Assembly (NCBI GenBank): GCA_009773185.1
Contig: WPIF01000019.1
Coordinates: 1-52,628, forward strand
Source of the DNA: Nitrospirota bacterium
GTDB taxonomy: Bacteria; Nitrospirota; Thermodesulfovibrionia; Thermodesulfovibrionales; UBA1546
Length of the DNA: 52,628 nucleotides
Reading direction: 5' to 3'
Below the pieces are notes generated by a model that was not told the DNA's origin, searched no databases, and saw only the letters and a program-made list of their open reading frames with translations. A program made the translations under genes and the position numbers. Shown in pieces: positions 1 to 7,533 of this stretch; position 1 is the stretch's first letter; every line of letters starts with the position of its first letter.

Positions 1-115
1 CAGGGTGAAATGTCGTTTCCGTCAGAAACTTAGACATTATAACTCGACAGGTGCCTTCTCTTTTACTGTTTATCAGACTGCTTATCAGGAAATATAGGTC
101 TTCGCTCTGTCCAGG

Positions 116-145
116 TTGACAACAAAAGATTATAAACTTTATTCT
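116..145 (+). promoter_or_regulatory. Probable sigma-70 promoter for recR
   Basis: A perfect -35 box TTGACA is followed after 18 bp by TATTCT as a -10 box, about 70 bp upstream of recR. The recR start has no clear Shine-Dalgarno sequence; the DNA just before it is short-period 'stutter' repeat instead. Assignment rests on box match and position only. Confidence 0.45.
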
Positions 146-162
146 AAAGAGTGTTGTTTATT

Positions 163-207
163 TTTAGTAGTCAGCTAATAACTGGCCCCTGACAACTAAC
201 AACTGAA
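163..207. repeat. Stutter-type low-complexity repeat upstream of recR
   Basis: Short imperfect units built on 'aactgac/ctaacaactga' and a 'ggcccctga' block fill the DNA directly before the recR start, where a ribosome binding site is expected. Similar units recur inside holB and at the start of the downstream M16 peptidase gene, so this is a family of short insertions rather than ordinary leader DNA. Confidence 0.45.
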
Positions 208-215
208 AACTCAAT

Positions 216-809
216 ATGGCACTGGGCATAATAGAAAATCTTATAAATGAGCTTACAAAACTTCCGGGCATCGGCAGGAAGACCGCCCAGAGGCTTGCAT
301 TTTTTATACTCACAATGCCTGAAGAAAGCGCAAAAGACCTTGCAAAGGCCATAAATGATGTGAAGGAAAGGGCTCGTTTCTGCAGCAGGTGTTTTAATAT
401 TACTGACTCGGAGATTTGCAGCATCTGCAGTGACAAATCAAGGGACAGGACAAGGATCTGTGTTGTTGAAGAGCCAAGCAACATACTTGTTGTCGAAAGG
501 GCCAGGACCTTCAACGGCCTTTATCATGTGCTTCTTGGCGCTATTTCACCGATAGACGGCATGACTCCTGACAAATTAAAGATAGCTGAGCTTGCAGAAC
601 GGGTAAAATCTGACAGCATATCGGAAGTAATACTTGCAACTAATCCGAATACAAAAGGAGAGATGACGGCACAGTATATAAAAGATGCCCTTAAACCCTT
701 CAATGTGAAAGTCACGCGAATCGCATACGGCCTCCCGATAGGAAGCGATATCGAATTCGCTGATGAGGTTACTTTAAGCAAGGCGCTTGAAGGAAGAAGA
801 GAGATGTGA
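216..809 (+). CDS. recR: Recombination protein RecR
   Basis: RecR acts with RecO and RecF in loading RecA onto gapped DNA. The 197-residue protein has normal family length. The N-terminal helix-hairpin-helix reads LPGIGRKTAQRLAF. A four-cysteine zinc finger follows near residues 56-71 (CSRC...CSIC). The Toprim domain includes VVEEPSN and the Walker-like IGSDIEFADEVTLSKAL end. The ATG start fits the family N-terminus although no good Shine-Dalgarno precedes it. In many genomes recR follows dnaX and ybaB; here at least 200 bp of non-coding DNA lies upstream, so it may be transcribed alone. Identification is secure. Confidence 0.97.
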   Translation: MALGIIENLINELTKLPGIGRKTAQRLAFFILTMPEESAKDLAKAINDVKERARFCSRCFNITDSEICSICSDKSRDRTRICVVEEPSNILVVERARTFNGLYHVLLGAISPIDGMTPDKLKIAELAERVKSDSISEVILATNPNTKGEMTAQYIKDALKPFNVKVTRIAYGLPIGSDIEFADEVTLSKALEGRREM

Positions 810-873
810 GGGAATAAGCCTCAGGCACTGCATGGCAAAACGCAATAAAAGCGTTTAGGGTTCAAAAATTACA

Positions 874-1461
874 TCAGTCAACATCATCATATTTTTTGCG
901 GAGTTCGGCAAGCTTGGCCCTGTAAGTTTCGGCATCTCCATAATCAATGAATGTATGGTAGCGTGAATGACGCCTGGCTTTTCCTGAGGCATGTTTTATC
1001 GGGCACCAGTACTGCTCTGTACGCGCTGCGACTTCTGTCGCATATGACATCAGACCGTTAAAGTAGCTGCAATAATCACAGTTCAGCTTTTCCATAAAGT
1101 TCAGGTATTTTAAGTAATGCCGGTCAAGGACAACATGGTCTTTCCGTTTGACTTTAGGGATTTTATAGACAGGAAAGCATACTGCCTGATATATCCAGAT
1201 AGAGGCGTCAAAGATGAGGCCGGGTATAATCATTGCGTAGATTACCGGCGCTGACAATGCCGTAAGAAAAGAAGACCTTATGATATAAAGAAACAATGAG
1301 CCTGAAAATTTTTTGTGCAGTTCGGCAATCTCTTTTTCAAATACAACCCTGCCCTTTTCAACTTTATATTTTAATTCTTCTTCCTTGCGCCTCATCTCCT
1401 CCTGAACACTCTTTTCCAGTTCCCTTATCTCATCAAGAATCTCATTAAGCCTGTTACTCAT
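874..1461 (-). CDS. Conserved coiled-coil membrane protein of unknown function
   Basis: Function not recognised. The 195-residue product starts with a highly charged coiled coil (about residues 1-55), then a hydrophobic stretch of about 45 residues that could form one or two membrane helices. The C-terminal soluble part is rich in Cys, His and Tyr (CDYCSYFNGL, EQYWCPIKHASG, HSRYHTFIDYGD). The Cys/His pattern suggests metal binding. I chose the ATG because a GGAGGGG ribosome site sits just before it; a TTG 33 bp further upstream is possible but unsupported. The gene faces away from recR and stands alone. The C-terminal pattern looks like a conserved family seen in varied proteobacteria, from memory only. 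Confidence 0.75.
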   Translation of the reverse strand: MSNRLNEILDEIRELEKSVQEEMRRKEEELKYKVEKGRVVFEKEIAELHKKFSGSLFLYIIRSSFLTALSAPVIYAMIIPGLIFDASIWIYQAVCFPVYKIPKVKRKDHVVLDRHYLKYLNFMEKLNCDYCSYFNGLMSYATEVAARTEQYWCPIKHASGKARRHSRYHTFIDYGDAETYRAKLAELRKKYDDVD

Positions 1462-1608
1462 AACCCCTCCAGTGACAATATTCGTTATCCCCAATAATAC
1501 ATTTTAAAGAATGCAGGTGTTGCGAAAAAAATTATTTGAACAAGACCTGCATTATATCCGGGTTGTCATGACTTTAGCACATACAGGGGGGCAAAGATAG
1601 CGCCTTGA

Positions 1609-2919
1609 CTATCTAATCTTCCTGCTCCACGTTCTTGCTTTTGAGATTATGCCTTTTTCATCAGCGGTGCAGAGTTTTCTCTTATCCACAACAAGCTTGC
1701 CGTTTACAAACACAGTTTCCACATCTGACGCCATTGAAGAATAGACAATATGGGAATAGATATCGTATAAAGGTGTTAGATGGGGTTTATCGAGGTCCAT
1801 GATTATGATGTCTGCGGACTTTCCTTTTTCAAGGCTGCCCGTTATTTTCCCAAGTCCCAGAACTTCTGCGCCCCATCTTGTTGCCATCAGCAATGCTGTT
1901 TTTGCATCAAGGACAGTCGGGTCGCCTGATACAGCCTTGTGGACCTTTGCAGCAGTTGACATCTCGCTTAATATATTGAGGTCATTGTTGCTTGCAGCGC
2001 CGTCTGTTCCAAATGCCACCCTTATCCCTGCCCTGAGCATTGCTGGGACAGGCGCGATGCCTGAACCTAATTTCAGGTTACTCTCAATGCAGTGCGAGAC
2101 TCCGACCTTATGTTTTGCAAGCGCTTCTATTTCTTTGTCATTAACCCATACACAGTGGGCTGCGACCATACAGCTATCAAGAAATCCGAGATTTTCCAGG
2201 TGTTCAACAGGCCGCCTGCCATATTTTTTTTCAATCTCATCAACCTCCCATTTTGCCTCGGAAACATGAATGTGTATTGGGACATTATATTTATCAGCAA
2301 TCTTTTTTATCTTCTTTAAAGTATCCGGACCGCAGGCATAAACAGAATGAGGCGCAATGCAAGGGGTAACGAGTTTGTCTTTTTTCCACTTTTCTATAAA
2401 TTTTTCAGCCTTGCCGAGATATTCATCTGCGTTCTTTCCCGATATTGTAGGGAAATCAACAATGCCTGCGCCAAGGACTGCCCTCATACCGATTTTTTTT
2501 GCTGCCTTGCCTGAGGCATCCTCAAAAAAATACATATCACTGTAAGTCGTGATTCCGGCCTTAATCATCTCAAGGCAGGCAAGCTCTGTTGCGTCTGAAA
2601 CAAATTCAGGACTAAGCCATTTGTTCTCGGCAGGCCATATGTGCTTTTCAAGCCATTCTTTTAACGGGAGGTCATCAGCCATCCCCCTGAAATAAACCAT
2701 TGCAGCATGGGTGTGGGTGTTGATTAGTCCGGGAAGTACTGCCCTGTTTTTGCCGCCGGTTATGTTTTTGGAATAATATTTCTTTGAAATGTCACCGAAG
2801 CTGCCGACCTCTGTAATCTTATTCCCTTTGACAACCACAGCTCCGTCTTTGATAACAGCCTGTCCTTTATCCATCGGAAGGACATAATCACCGCGAATAA
2901 TGTAGTCAGCGTTTTTCAT
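1609..2919 (-). CDS. mtaD: Amidohydrolase: 5-methylthioadenosine/S-adenosylhomocysteine deaminase type
   Basis: Metal-dependent amidohydrolase of the MTA/SAH deaminase family, which deaminates the adenine ring of S-adenosylmethionine by-products. The 436 residues match family length. The metal-binding HxH lies in NTHTHAAMVYFRGMADD, followed by HIHVSE, the AAHCVW histidine, and the catalytic FGTDGAASNNDLN aspartate. These residues are those of the MTA/SAH subgroup rather than cytosine or guanine deaminases, though substrate cannot be fixed from sequence. It is a single minus-strand gene with a start ATG at KNADYII. Its presence fits a methionine-salvage route through inosyl intermediates and fits the SAM use implied by the many methyltransferases in this window. 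Confidence 0.88.
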   Translation of the reverse strand: MKNADYIIRGDYVLPMDKGQAVIKDGAVVVKGNKITEVGSFGDISKKYYSKNITGGKNRAVLPGLINTHTHAAMVYFRGMADDLPLKEWLEKHIWPAENKWLSPEFVSDATELACLEMIKAGITTYSDMYFFEDASGKAAKKIGMRAVLGAGIVDFPTISGKNADEYLGKAEKFIEKWKKDKLVTPCIAPHSVYACGPDTLKKIKKIADKYNVPIHIHVSEAKWEVDEIEKKYGRRPVEHLENLGFLDSCMVAAHCVWVNDKEIEALAKHKVGVSHCIESNLKLGSGIAPVPAMLRAGIRVAFGTDGAASNNDLNILSEMSTAAKVHKAVSGDPTVLDAKTALLMATRWGAEVLGLGKITGSLEKGKSADIIIMDLDKPHLTPLYDIYSHIVYSSMASDVETVFVNGKLVVDKRKLCTADEKGIISKARTWSRKIR

Positions 2920-2970
2920 CCTTTAAAATACTGCCATAGTTTATGAGAAAAAGACAATTGCACTTTGGCG

Positions 2971-3034
2971 CTTCTGCCCTATCGGACTATGGAACTATGA
3001 ATTATTGCAGCAGGCGGAGAGATTGAGGCAGAAG
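2971..3034. repeat. 64-bp repeat, copy 1, with 8-bp terminal inverted repeats
   Basis: This 64-bp unit begins CTTCTGCC and ends GGCAGAAG, a perfect 8-bp inverted repeat. Its first 50 bp match copy 2 (3744-3807) at 48 of 50 positions. The two copies are in direct orientation and bracket the toxin-antitoxin pair. It could be a tiny MITE-like or REP-like element. Confidence 0.7.
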
Positions 3035-3102
3035 GTGGGTGAGATTTTGTAATTGAGGAAAAGCTCTCAGAGAGATAATTTGTTGCTAAATTCAGTTTTT
3101 TT

Positions 3103-3435
3103 ATGATAATTTTAGATATAAAGGATGAGAAAAACCAAAGGCAGGAATTTTTGGAAATTGCTGATTTAATAATAACACCGGAAATACTCGATAAGCTTAT
3201 ATGGAAACATAATGTAACTGAATCAGAGGTCAGGCAGGTCTTTCTTGATAAACCACGGTACAGATTTATCGAAAAAGGCAGGTATATGGGTGAACATTTA
3301 TATCTCGCTCTCGGGACTACAGACGCAGGGAGGTATTTAGCTGTATACTTTATATATAAAAAGAATAAACAAGCATTAATTATAACTTCGAGGGACATGA
3401 CAGAAAATGAGAGGAGAAAATATGCAAAAAAATAA
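3103..3435 (+). CDS. BrnT-like toxin of a type II toxin-antitoxin pair
   Basis: A RelE-fold ribonuclease toxin of the BrnT type is the best match. The family signature is visible: KHNVTESEVRQVF (family 'KHgVsFeeA..vF'), a GEHLYLALG strand, and the C-terminal ITSRDMTENERRKY, which corresponds to 'ISAR.a...Err.Y'. At 110 residues it is slightly longer than typical BrnT because of an N-terminal extension. The toxin precedes its antitoxin and overlaps it by 14 nt, the usual BrnT/BrnA order. Direct 64-bp repeats flank the pair, suggesting it arrived as a unit. Family assignment is from motif memory; catalytic residues were not verified by structure. Confidence 0.72.
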   Translation: MIILDIKDEKNQRQEFLEIADLIITPEILDKLIWKHNVTESEVRQVFLDKPRYRFIEKGRYMGEHLYLALGTTDAGRYLAVYFIYKKNKQALIITSRDMTENERRKYAKK

Positions 3436-3694
3436 AAAGAAGATAGAACCTATTCCAGATGAGTTTAAGACCATTATGGAAGCATCTGACTTCTGGGATA
3501 CTCATGATATTACTGATTACTGGGATAGCACAAAAGAAGTAAAACTCAGTGCCGGTTTAAAAAAAGAGCCTAAGTATGTTGCCCTTGAGGGAAACATTGC
3601 TAAAAAAGCATTTAATGTTGCAAAGAAAAAACATATTTCAATGGAAACTTTGGTCAACCTGTGGCTTAAAGAAAAACTTTCTGCTGCAAGGTAG
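3422..3694 (+). CDS. CopG/BrnA-type antitoxin
   Basis: Predicted ribbon-helix-helix antitoxin of the CopG_antitoxin type. The N-terminal IPDEFKTIMEASDFWDTHD-ITDYWD stretch is the family's FW..hD..dY hallmark. The C-terminal part (KKAFNVAKKKHISMETLVNLWLKEKL) matches the helix-turn-helix-like end that binds DNA in this family. I use the inner ATG because AGGAG sits 5 nt before it, inside the toxin gene; an ATG 15 nt upstream is less well placed. The 14-nt overlap implies translational coupling and tight stoichiometry. Such antitoxins normally repress their own operon. Confidence 0.78.
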   Translation: MQKNKKKIEPIPDEFKTIMEASDFWDTHDITDYWDSTKEVKLSAGLKKEPKYVALEGNIAKKAFNVAKKKHISMETLVNLWLKEKLSAAR

Positions 3695-3743
3695 CTTTAC
3701 TCTCTTCCCCACTTTCACGCTTCCTAACTTCCTGGCTGGAGTA

Positions 3744-3807
3744 CTTCTGCGCTATCGGACTATGGAACTATGAATTATTGCAGCAGGTGGAGAAAATGGG
3801 GCAGAGG
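3744..3807. repeat. 64-bp repeat, copy 2
   Basis: Direct repeat of the unit at 2971-3034, with two mismatches in the first 50 bp and more in the last 14. The terminal inverted repeat is degraded here (CTTCTGCG / GGCAGAGG). It lies 49 bp after the antitoxin stop. The rest of 3808-3956 holds a short GC-rich inverted repeat around 3889-3911 and nothing coding. Confidence 0.68.
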
Positions 3808-3956
3808 GGTGGGTGAAGGGGATGCGAGGAGTTTTTTGTTTGAAGGCTAAGTAAGGCAAAAAAGTGCGGTGTGATAACGATAAGTTCACACGTCGCGAAG
3901 CGGTCGGCGTGGAACAACAGGTTAACAACTTTGCTATGTTTTACTTATCATGCGGA

Positions 3957-4796
3957 TCATTTAGTAGCTAATGCTTCGATAATTTTCGAGCAGCCTCCAT
4001 CGTGTAAATATGCGGCATGGTCGTCGACATCCTTAAACTTCCGTCCGACAATTTTGGAGCACTCGAATTCATAACCAGTACATTTTATAAATCTGCCAAT
4101 AGCATCCTGGGCTTTGGGATTCATAAAATCAAGTTTACTGGCTCCTTCCTTGATGCTGTTCATTCCGATGATCCATATTGCGGCGCCCAATGCCCCACAG
4201 GCTCCGCCGCTCAAGCCGATACCGCCTGCAAATCCCGCTGCCATGACCGTATGCATGTCGGATACACCCATCTTTTGTGCCAGCATTGCCGAGCAACTTA
4301 CCGGAGAGAGGGGCGCTTCGATATTTTTTCCGGAAAGAGCGGTATTTATCTTATCGAATGCTGCAGGGGCATACTTTACAGCCATGTGCATGCAGTTTAT
4401 GGTCCCGCCTTTAATCAGGAAATAGATTGTCATCTGCATAGTTGTTGATGACTTGTCTATGCCGGTTATTTCGATGCAGTTTATATGTTTGTTGAGAGCA
4501 CGGAAGGACTCTACAAGCCTTTGTGCCGCAATAATTGCCCCGGTTTCAGCTCGCGAACCCGAGCCAAAAAGTCGATACGCTTGTGCTCCTGCCGCAAGTG
4601 TCGAGCCCCAAAGCATGCCGCATTGATAGCCATGTTGCATTATTCCACCTGCCAAAGGCATGGCGGCTTGTTCCTCGGATTTCATCGGGTGATCAAATGC
4701 GTGGTTGAGAACTCTCAACAGTGATCCTGATCATGCAATTTTGAAAAATTTACCTACTGTTCTTATCGCTGATATTTTTCCTCTTCCTTTGGTCAT
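3957..4796 (-). CDS. C_GCAxxG_C_C family redox protein, candidate selenoprotein (UGA at codon 22)
   Basis: Reading from an ATG with an excellent AGGAGG site 8 nt upstream gives 279 residues interrupted once by UGA at 4731-4733 (codon 22). Without read-through only a weak TTG start remains and the N-terminus is lost. The UGA falls at KFFKIA-U-SGSLLRVLNHAFDHP, where I recall relatives having cysteine (TCS...). Later motifs are GYQCGMLWG and GGACGALGAAIW, the family signature, plus conserved cysteines near the C-terminus (KCTGYEFEC). Eleven nt after the UGA is a six-base-pair hairpin with a G-containing loop, the spacing known for the E. coli fdhF SECIS. A nonsense mutation is the alternative. 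The precise redox role of this family is unknown. Confidence 0.75.
4704..4733 (-). promoter_or_regulatory. UGA codon plus SECIS-like hairpin
   Basis: UGA is followed by 11 nt and then GTTGAG-AGTT-CTCAAC, a perfect 6-bp stem with a 4-nt loop containing G. Bacterial SECIS elements sit in the coding sequence directly after UGA and present a G in the apical loop; E. coli fdhF also has about 11 nt between UGA and upper stem. No bulged U is evident, so this is a candidate only. Confidence 0.5.
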
Positions 4797-4864
4797 TAAG
4801 GTCTCCTCCTATTTTTCGGACAATTCTACTTTTATAGAAGAAAAACATAGGGACACTTACCGTA

Positions 4865-6433
4865 TTATTTCTTCTTTGCCTCTTTCGTCTCGATCCTCGG
4901 GAAAAGGTGCTCAGCTTTCGAGACCTTTATATCGTAACTTGGTTTCCAGTCCCATGAAAAAATCTCTGTTCTGTTTCCTCTTATTTCATCGGAAAGTGAT
5001 TTAAATCCAAGCTGGTTCCACATCTTCTCCGCTGTATCAGGCATAAAAGGATATACAAGCAACGCTGTAACCCTAAGGGAATTCCAGATATTAAACATAA
5101 CAGCCTTAAGCCTTTCCTGATTATCCTTTGCAAGTTTCCACGGCTCTTCCCTTGCTATAAGGTTATTTGCCTCGCTGACAATGCCCCATATATTTTCAAG
5201 AATCAGATTAAAACGCAGATGCGACCAGTTCTGCTCATCCATTGCCACGGCTAAAGATTTAACGCAATGAACTTTAAATTCCTCCAGCGATTCTGATATC
5301 TCGATTTTTCCTTCAAAATATTTTATCGCCATCGCAATAAACCTGCTCAACAAATTCCCCAGGTCATTCGCAAGGTCTGTATTAATCCTGTTAATCAATG
5401 CCTGTTCTGAGAAATCTCCATCAAGCCCGAATGGCACTTCCCTTAATAAAAAATACCTGAATGCATCAACCCCGTATTTATCAACCATATCGTGAGGGTC
5501 TATGACATTTCTAAGTGATTTTGACATTTTTTTGCCATTAACAGTCCACCAGCCGTGGGCAAAAATATTTATGGGAAGAGGAAGATTTAATGCCATAAGC
5601 ATTGTGGACCAATATACAGCATGGGTTGTAAGAATATCTTTTCCTATGAGGTGGTGATTGGCAGGCCACCAGAACTCTCCAAGTCTTGCATCCTCAGCTC
5701 CGGGCACAAGATATCTTGTTGCTGAAAAATAATTTACCAGCGCGTCAAACCAGACATAAGTAACAAAGCTTTCATCAAACGGCAATGGAATCCCCCATGA
5801 AAGCCTCTGCTTTGGCCTTGAAATGCACAGGTCTCCAAGAGTATTATTCTTGAGAAATCCAAGGACTTCGTTTCTCCGTGTTTCAGGAAGCACATAAGAT
5901 GGATTGTCTTCTATATATTTGATAAGCCTGTCCTGATATTTGGACATCAGGAAAAAATAGTTTTCTTCCTGAATCTCTTCTACAGGCCTTCCGCAGTCAG
6001 GACATTTGCCGTCAATAAGGTCTTTTTCTGTCCAGAACCTTTCGTCAGGAGTGCAGTACCATCCGGCATATGACCTCTTTTCTATCTCACCCCTGTCCCA
6101 GAGCATCTGAAGAAGCCCCTGCACAGTCTTGATATGCTCTGTATCAGTGGTGCGGATAAACCCATGCTCTGATATGTTCAGTTTAACCCAGAGTTTTTTA
6201 AAGTTTCCGACCATGAGGTCTGCATGTTCTTTTGGGGTTTTCCCTTTTTCCTGGGCTGCCTTTTCCACCTTCTGTCCGTGCTCGTCAGTCCCTGTAAGAA
6301 AAAATACTTGTTTCCCCATCAGCCTGTTATATCTTGCAAGTATGTCTGCTGCTATGGTCGTGTATGCATGGCCGATGTGCGGGACATCATTAACGTAGTA
6401 AATCGGGGTTGTAACGTAGAATCGTCTGTTCAT
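4865..6433 (-). CDS. metG: Methionyl-tRNA synthetase
   Basis: Class I synthetase charging tRNA-Met. The HIGH box appears as PHIGHAYTT and the KMSKS box as NGKKMSKSLRN. The zinc-binding connective region has CTPDERFW and CPDCGRP, a one-knuckle arrangement. At 522 residues it covers the catalytic and anticodon-binding domains but lacks the C-terminal EMAP/tRNA-binding domain that many bacterial MetG proteins (about 630-680 residues) carry, so dimerisation through that domain is unlikely unless a separate protein supplies it. It follows ricT on the same strand, with a structured repeat element between them, and precedes the candidate selenoprotein gene by about 70 bp. Confidence 0.97.
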   Translation of the reverse strand: MNRRFYVTTPIYYVNDVPHIGHAYTTIAADILARYNRLMGKQVFFLTGTDEHGQKVEKAAQEKGKTPKEHADLMVGNFKKLWVKLNISEHGFIRTTDTEHIKTVQGLLQMLWDRGEIEKRSYAGWYCTPDERFWTEKDLIDGKCPDCGRPVEEIQEENYFFLMSKYQDRLIKYIEDNPSYVLPETRRNEVLGFLKNNTLGDLCISRPKQRLSWGIPLPFDESFVTYVWFDALVNYFSATRYLVPGAEDARLGEFWWPANHHLIGKDILTTHAVYWSTMLMALNLPLPINIFAHGWWTVNGKKMSKSLRNVIDPHDMVDKYGVDAFRYFLLREVPFGLDGDFSEQALINRINTDLANDLGNLLSRFIAMAIKYFEGKIEISESLEEFKVHCVKSLAVAMDEQNWSHLRFNLILENIWGIVSEANNLIAREEPWKLAKDNQERLKAVMFNIWNSLRVTALLVYPFMPDTAEKMWNQLGFKSLSDEIRGNRTEIFSWDWKPSYDIKVSKAEHLFPRIETKEAKKK

Positions 6434-6457
6434 TTTTGGAATCTTTCCCGGGATGGA

Positions 6458-6583
6458 GACAGGGGACAGTATTTGAGCGGTTTTATTTTGCCGATATTCC
6501 TATAATAAATGTATATAAAAGCGAGAGGCAAAATTCCTCGGAGGGCGGTAGCCCGAGAATGAGCGATAATATTGTCCCCTGTC
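6458..6583 (+). repeat. Dispersed structured element, copy A
   Basis: Outer arms 6458-6473 and 6568-6583 form a 16-bp stem with one G-T pair. Inside are the conserved TTGAGCGGTTTT motif, a second stem (6485-6492 with 6527-6534, ATTTTGCC/GGCAAAAT), a third hairpin (6538-6556, CTC..GGGC-GGTA-GCCC-GAG) and the conserved GAATGAGCGA motif. Copies B and C share the conserved motifs but use different sequences for the stems, which stay paired. It lies between ricT and metG, on the strand opposite to them. Confidence 0.8.
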
Positions 6584-6597
6584 TTAGAAATCATTTT

Positions 6598-7512
6598 TTA
6601 TTGCTGCTTATTCTCAGGCTTGCCGTGTTTCTGGAATTTTCTCCAGCGCCATTTCTTGCGCTTCCTGTTACTCTGCCCCTGTTTTTGCTCAGCCCCCTCT
6701 GTTTTGGGAGGCGCTGCATCCTGACGGGCTTCAGAAGATATGGGTTCTTTACTCTGAGGTGCAGGAACCGGAACCTGCGGTTGAGGCCTTTCTTCAACAG
6801 CCTCTGTTGAAACTGTTTCTTTTTCTGTAACGGCTATATCCTCAATGGAGGGTGTTTCACTTGTCTCTTCATCTGATTCAGCAGCTACCTCGTAACCCAG
6901 ACAGCACATAAGCCTTCCGCATATGCCCGACAGCTTGCTCATGTTCAGCACGAGTTCCTGCTGCTTTGCCATTTTGATGGATATGGGTTCAAATGACGTA
7001 AGAAATGTTTTACAGCAAAGCTCTCTGCCGCACATGCCAAAACCGCCGACTATTTTAGCCTCGTCCCTGACACCAATCTGCCTCATCTCAATCCTGGTTT
7101 TGAATTTTGCGGCAAGGTCTTTTACAATCTCCCTGAAATCTATTCTCCCGTCTGCCGTAAAATAAAAGATGATCCTTTTCTTATCAAGGGTGGCCTCTGT
7201 GGAAACCAGCTTCATGGGAAGTCCCCTTGCCAGTATCCTCTCAAGGCAATAGTCCCTTGCCTCTTTTTCGAAATTCTCATTATCCTGCTTTTTCTTAAAA
7301 TCCTGTTCTGTTGCTTTTCTGAGCACCTTCCGGAGTTCTTTGCCGGGATTTTCAACTGTGTGCCTTCCTGTAACTACACTCCCGATGCTCAGCCCCAGGT
7401 CTGACTCAACTATTACGCAGTCGCCCCTTTTAAACTCTTCTCCTGAGCCATTAACTTCAAAATCGTATATTTTACCGCAGCTTTTAAATCTTATACCGAC
7501 AATATCAGGCAT
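6598..7512 (-). CDS. PSP1-domain protein, RicT/YaaT-like
   Basis: The PSP1 domain spans most of residues 20-210. Cysteine clusters GMCGRELCC and CGRLMCCLGYE match those of Bacillus subtilis RicT, where they take part in iron-sulfur binding within the RicAFT complex that controls RNase Y cleavage. Residues after about 215 are a low-complexity acidic then basic tail (ends KRKKWRWRKFQKHGKPENK), probably disordered and perhaps RNA-binding. The gene sits between holB and metG, a recurrent arrangement (holB-yaaT in Firmicutes). The 304-residue length exceeds RicT only because of the tail. Role by homology; partners RicA and RicF are not in the window. Confidence 0.85.
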   Translation of the reverse strand: MPDIVGIRFKSCGKIYDFEVNGSGEEFKRGDCVIVESDLGLSIGSVVTGRHTVENPGKELRKVLRKATEQDFKKKQDNENFEKEARDYCLERILARGLPMKLVSTEATLDKKRIIFYFTADGRIDFREIVKDLAAKFKTRIEMRQIGVRDEAKIVGGFGMCGRELCCKTFLTSFEPISIKMAKQQELVLNMSKLSGICGRLMCCLGYEVAAESDEETSETPSIEDIAVTEKETVSTEAVEERPQPQVPVPAPQSKEPISSEARQDAAPPKTEGAEQKQGQSNRKRKKWRWRKFQKHGKPENKQQ

Positions 7513-7533
7513 TGTTTATTCCTCTCTTTTGCC

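Noticed and set aside
1-110. Gene remnant at the left edge
   Set aside because: No frame long enough or family-like; only promoter-like and repeat DNA could be supported.
3889-3911. GC-rich inverted repeat as a terminator
   Set aside because: No T-run follows on either strand; kept only as a minor repeat.
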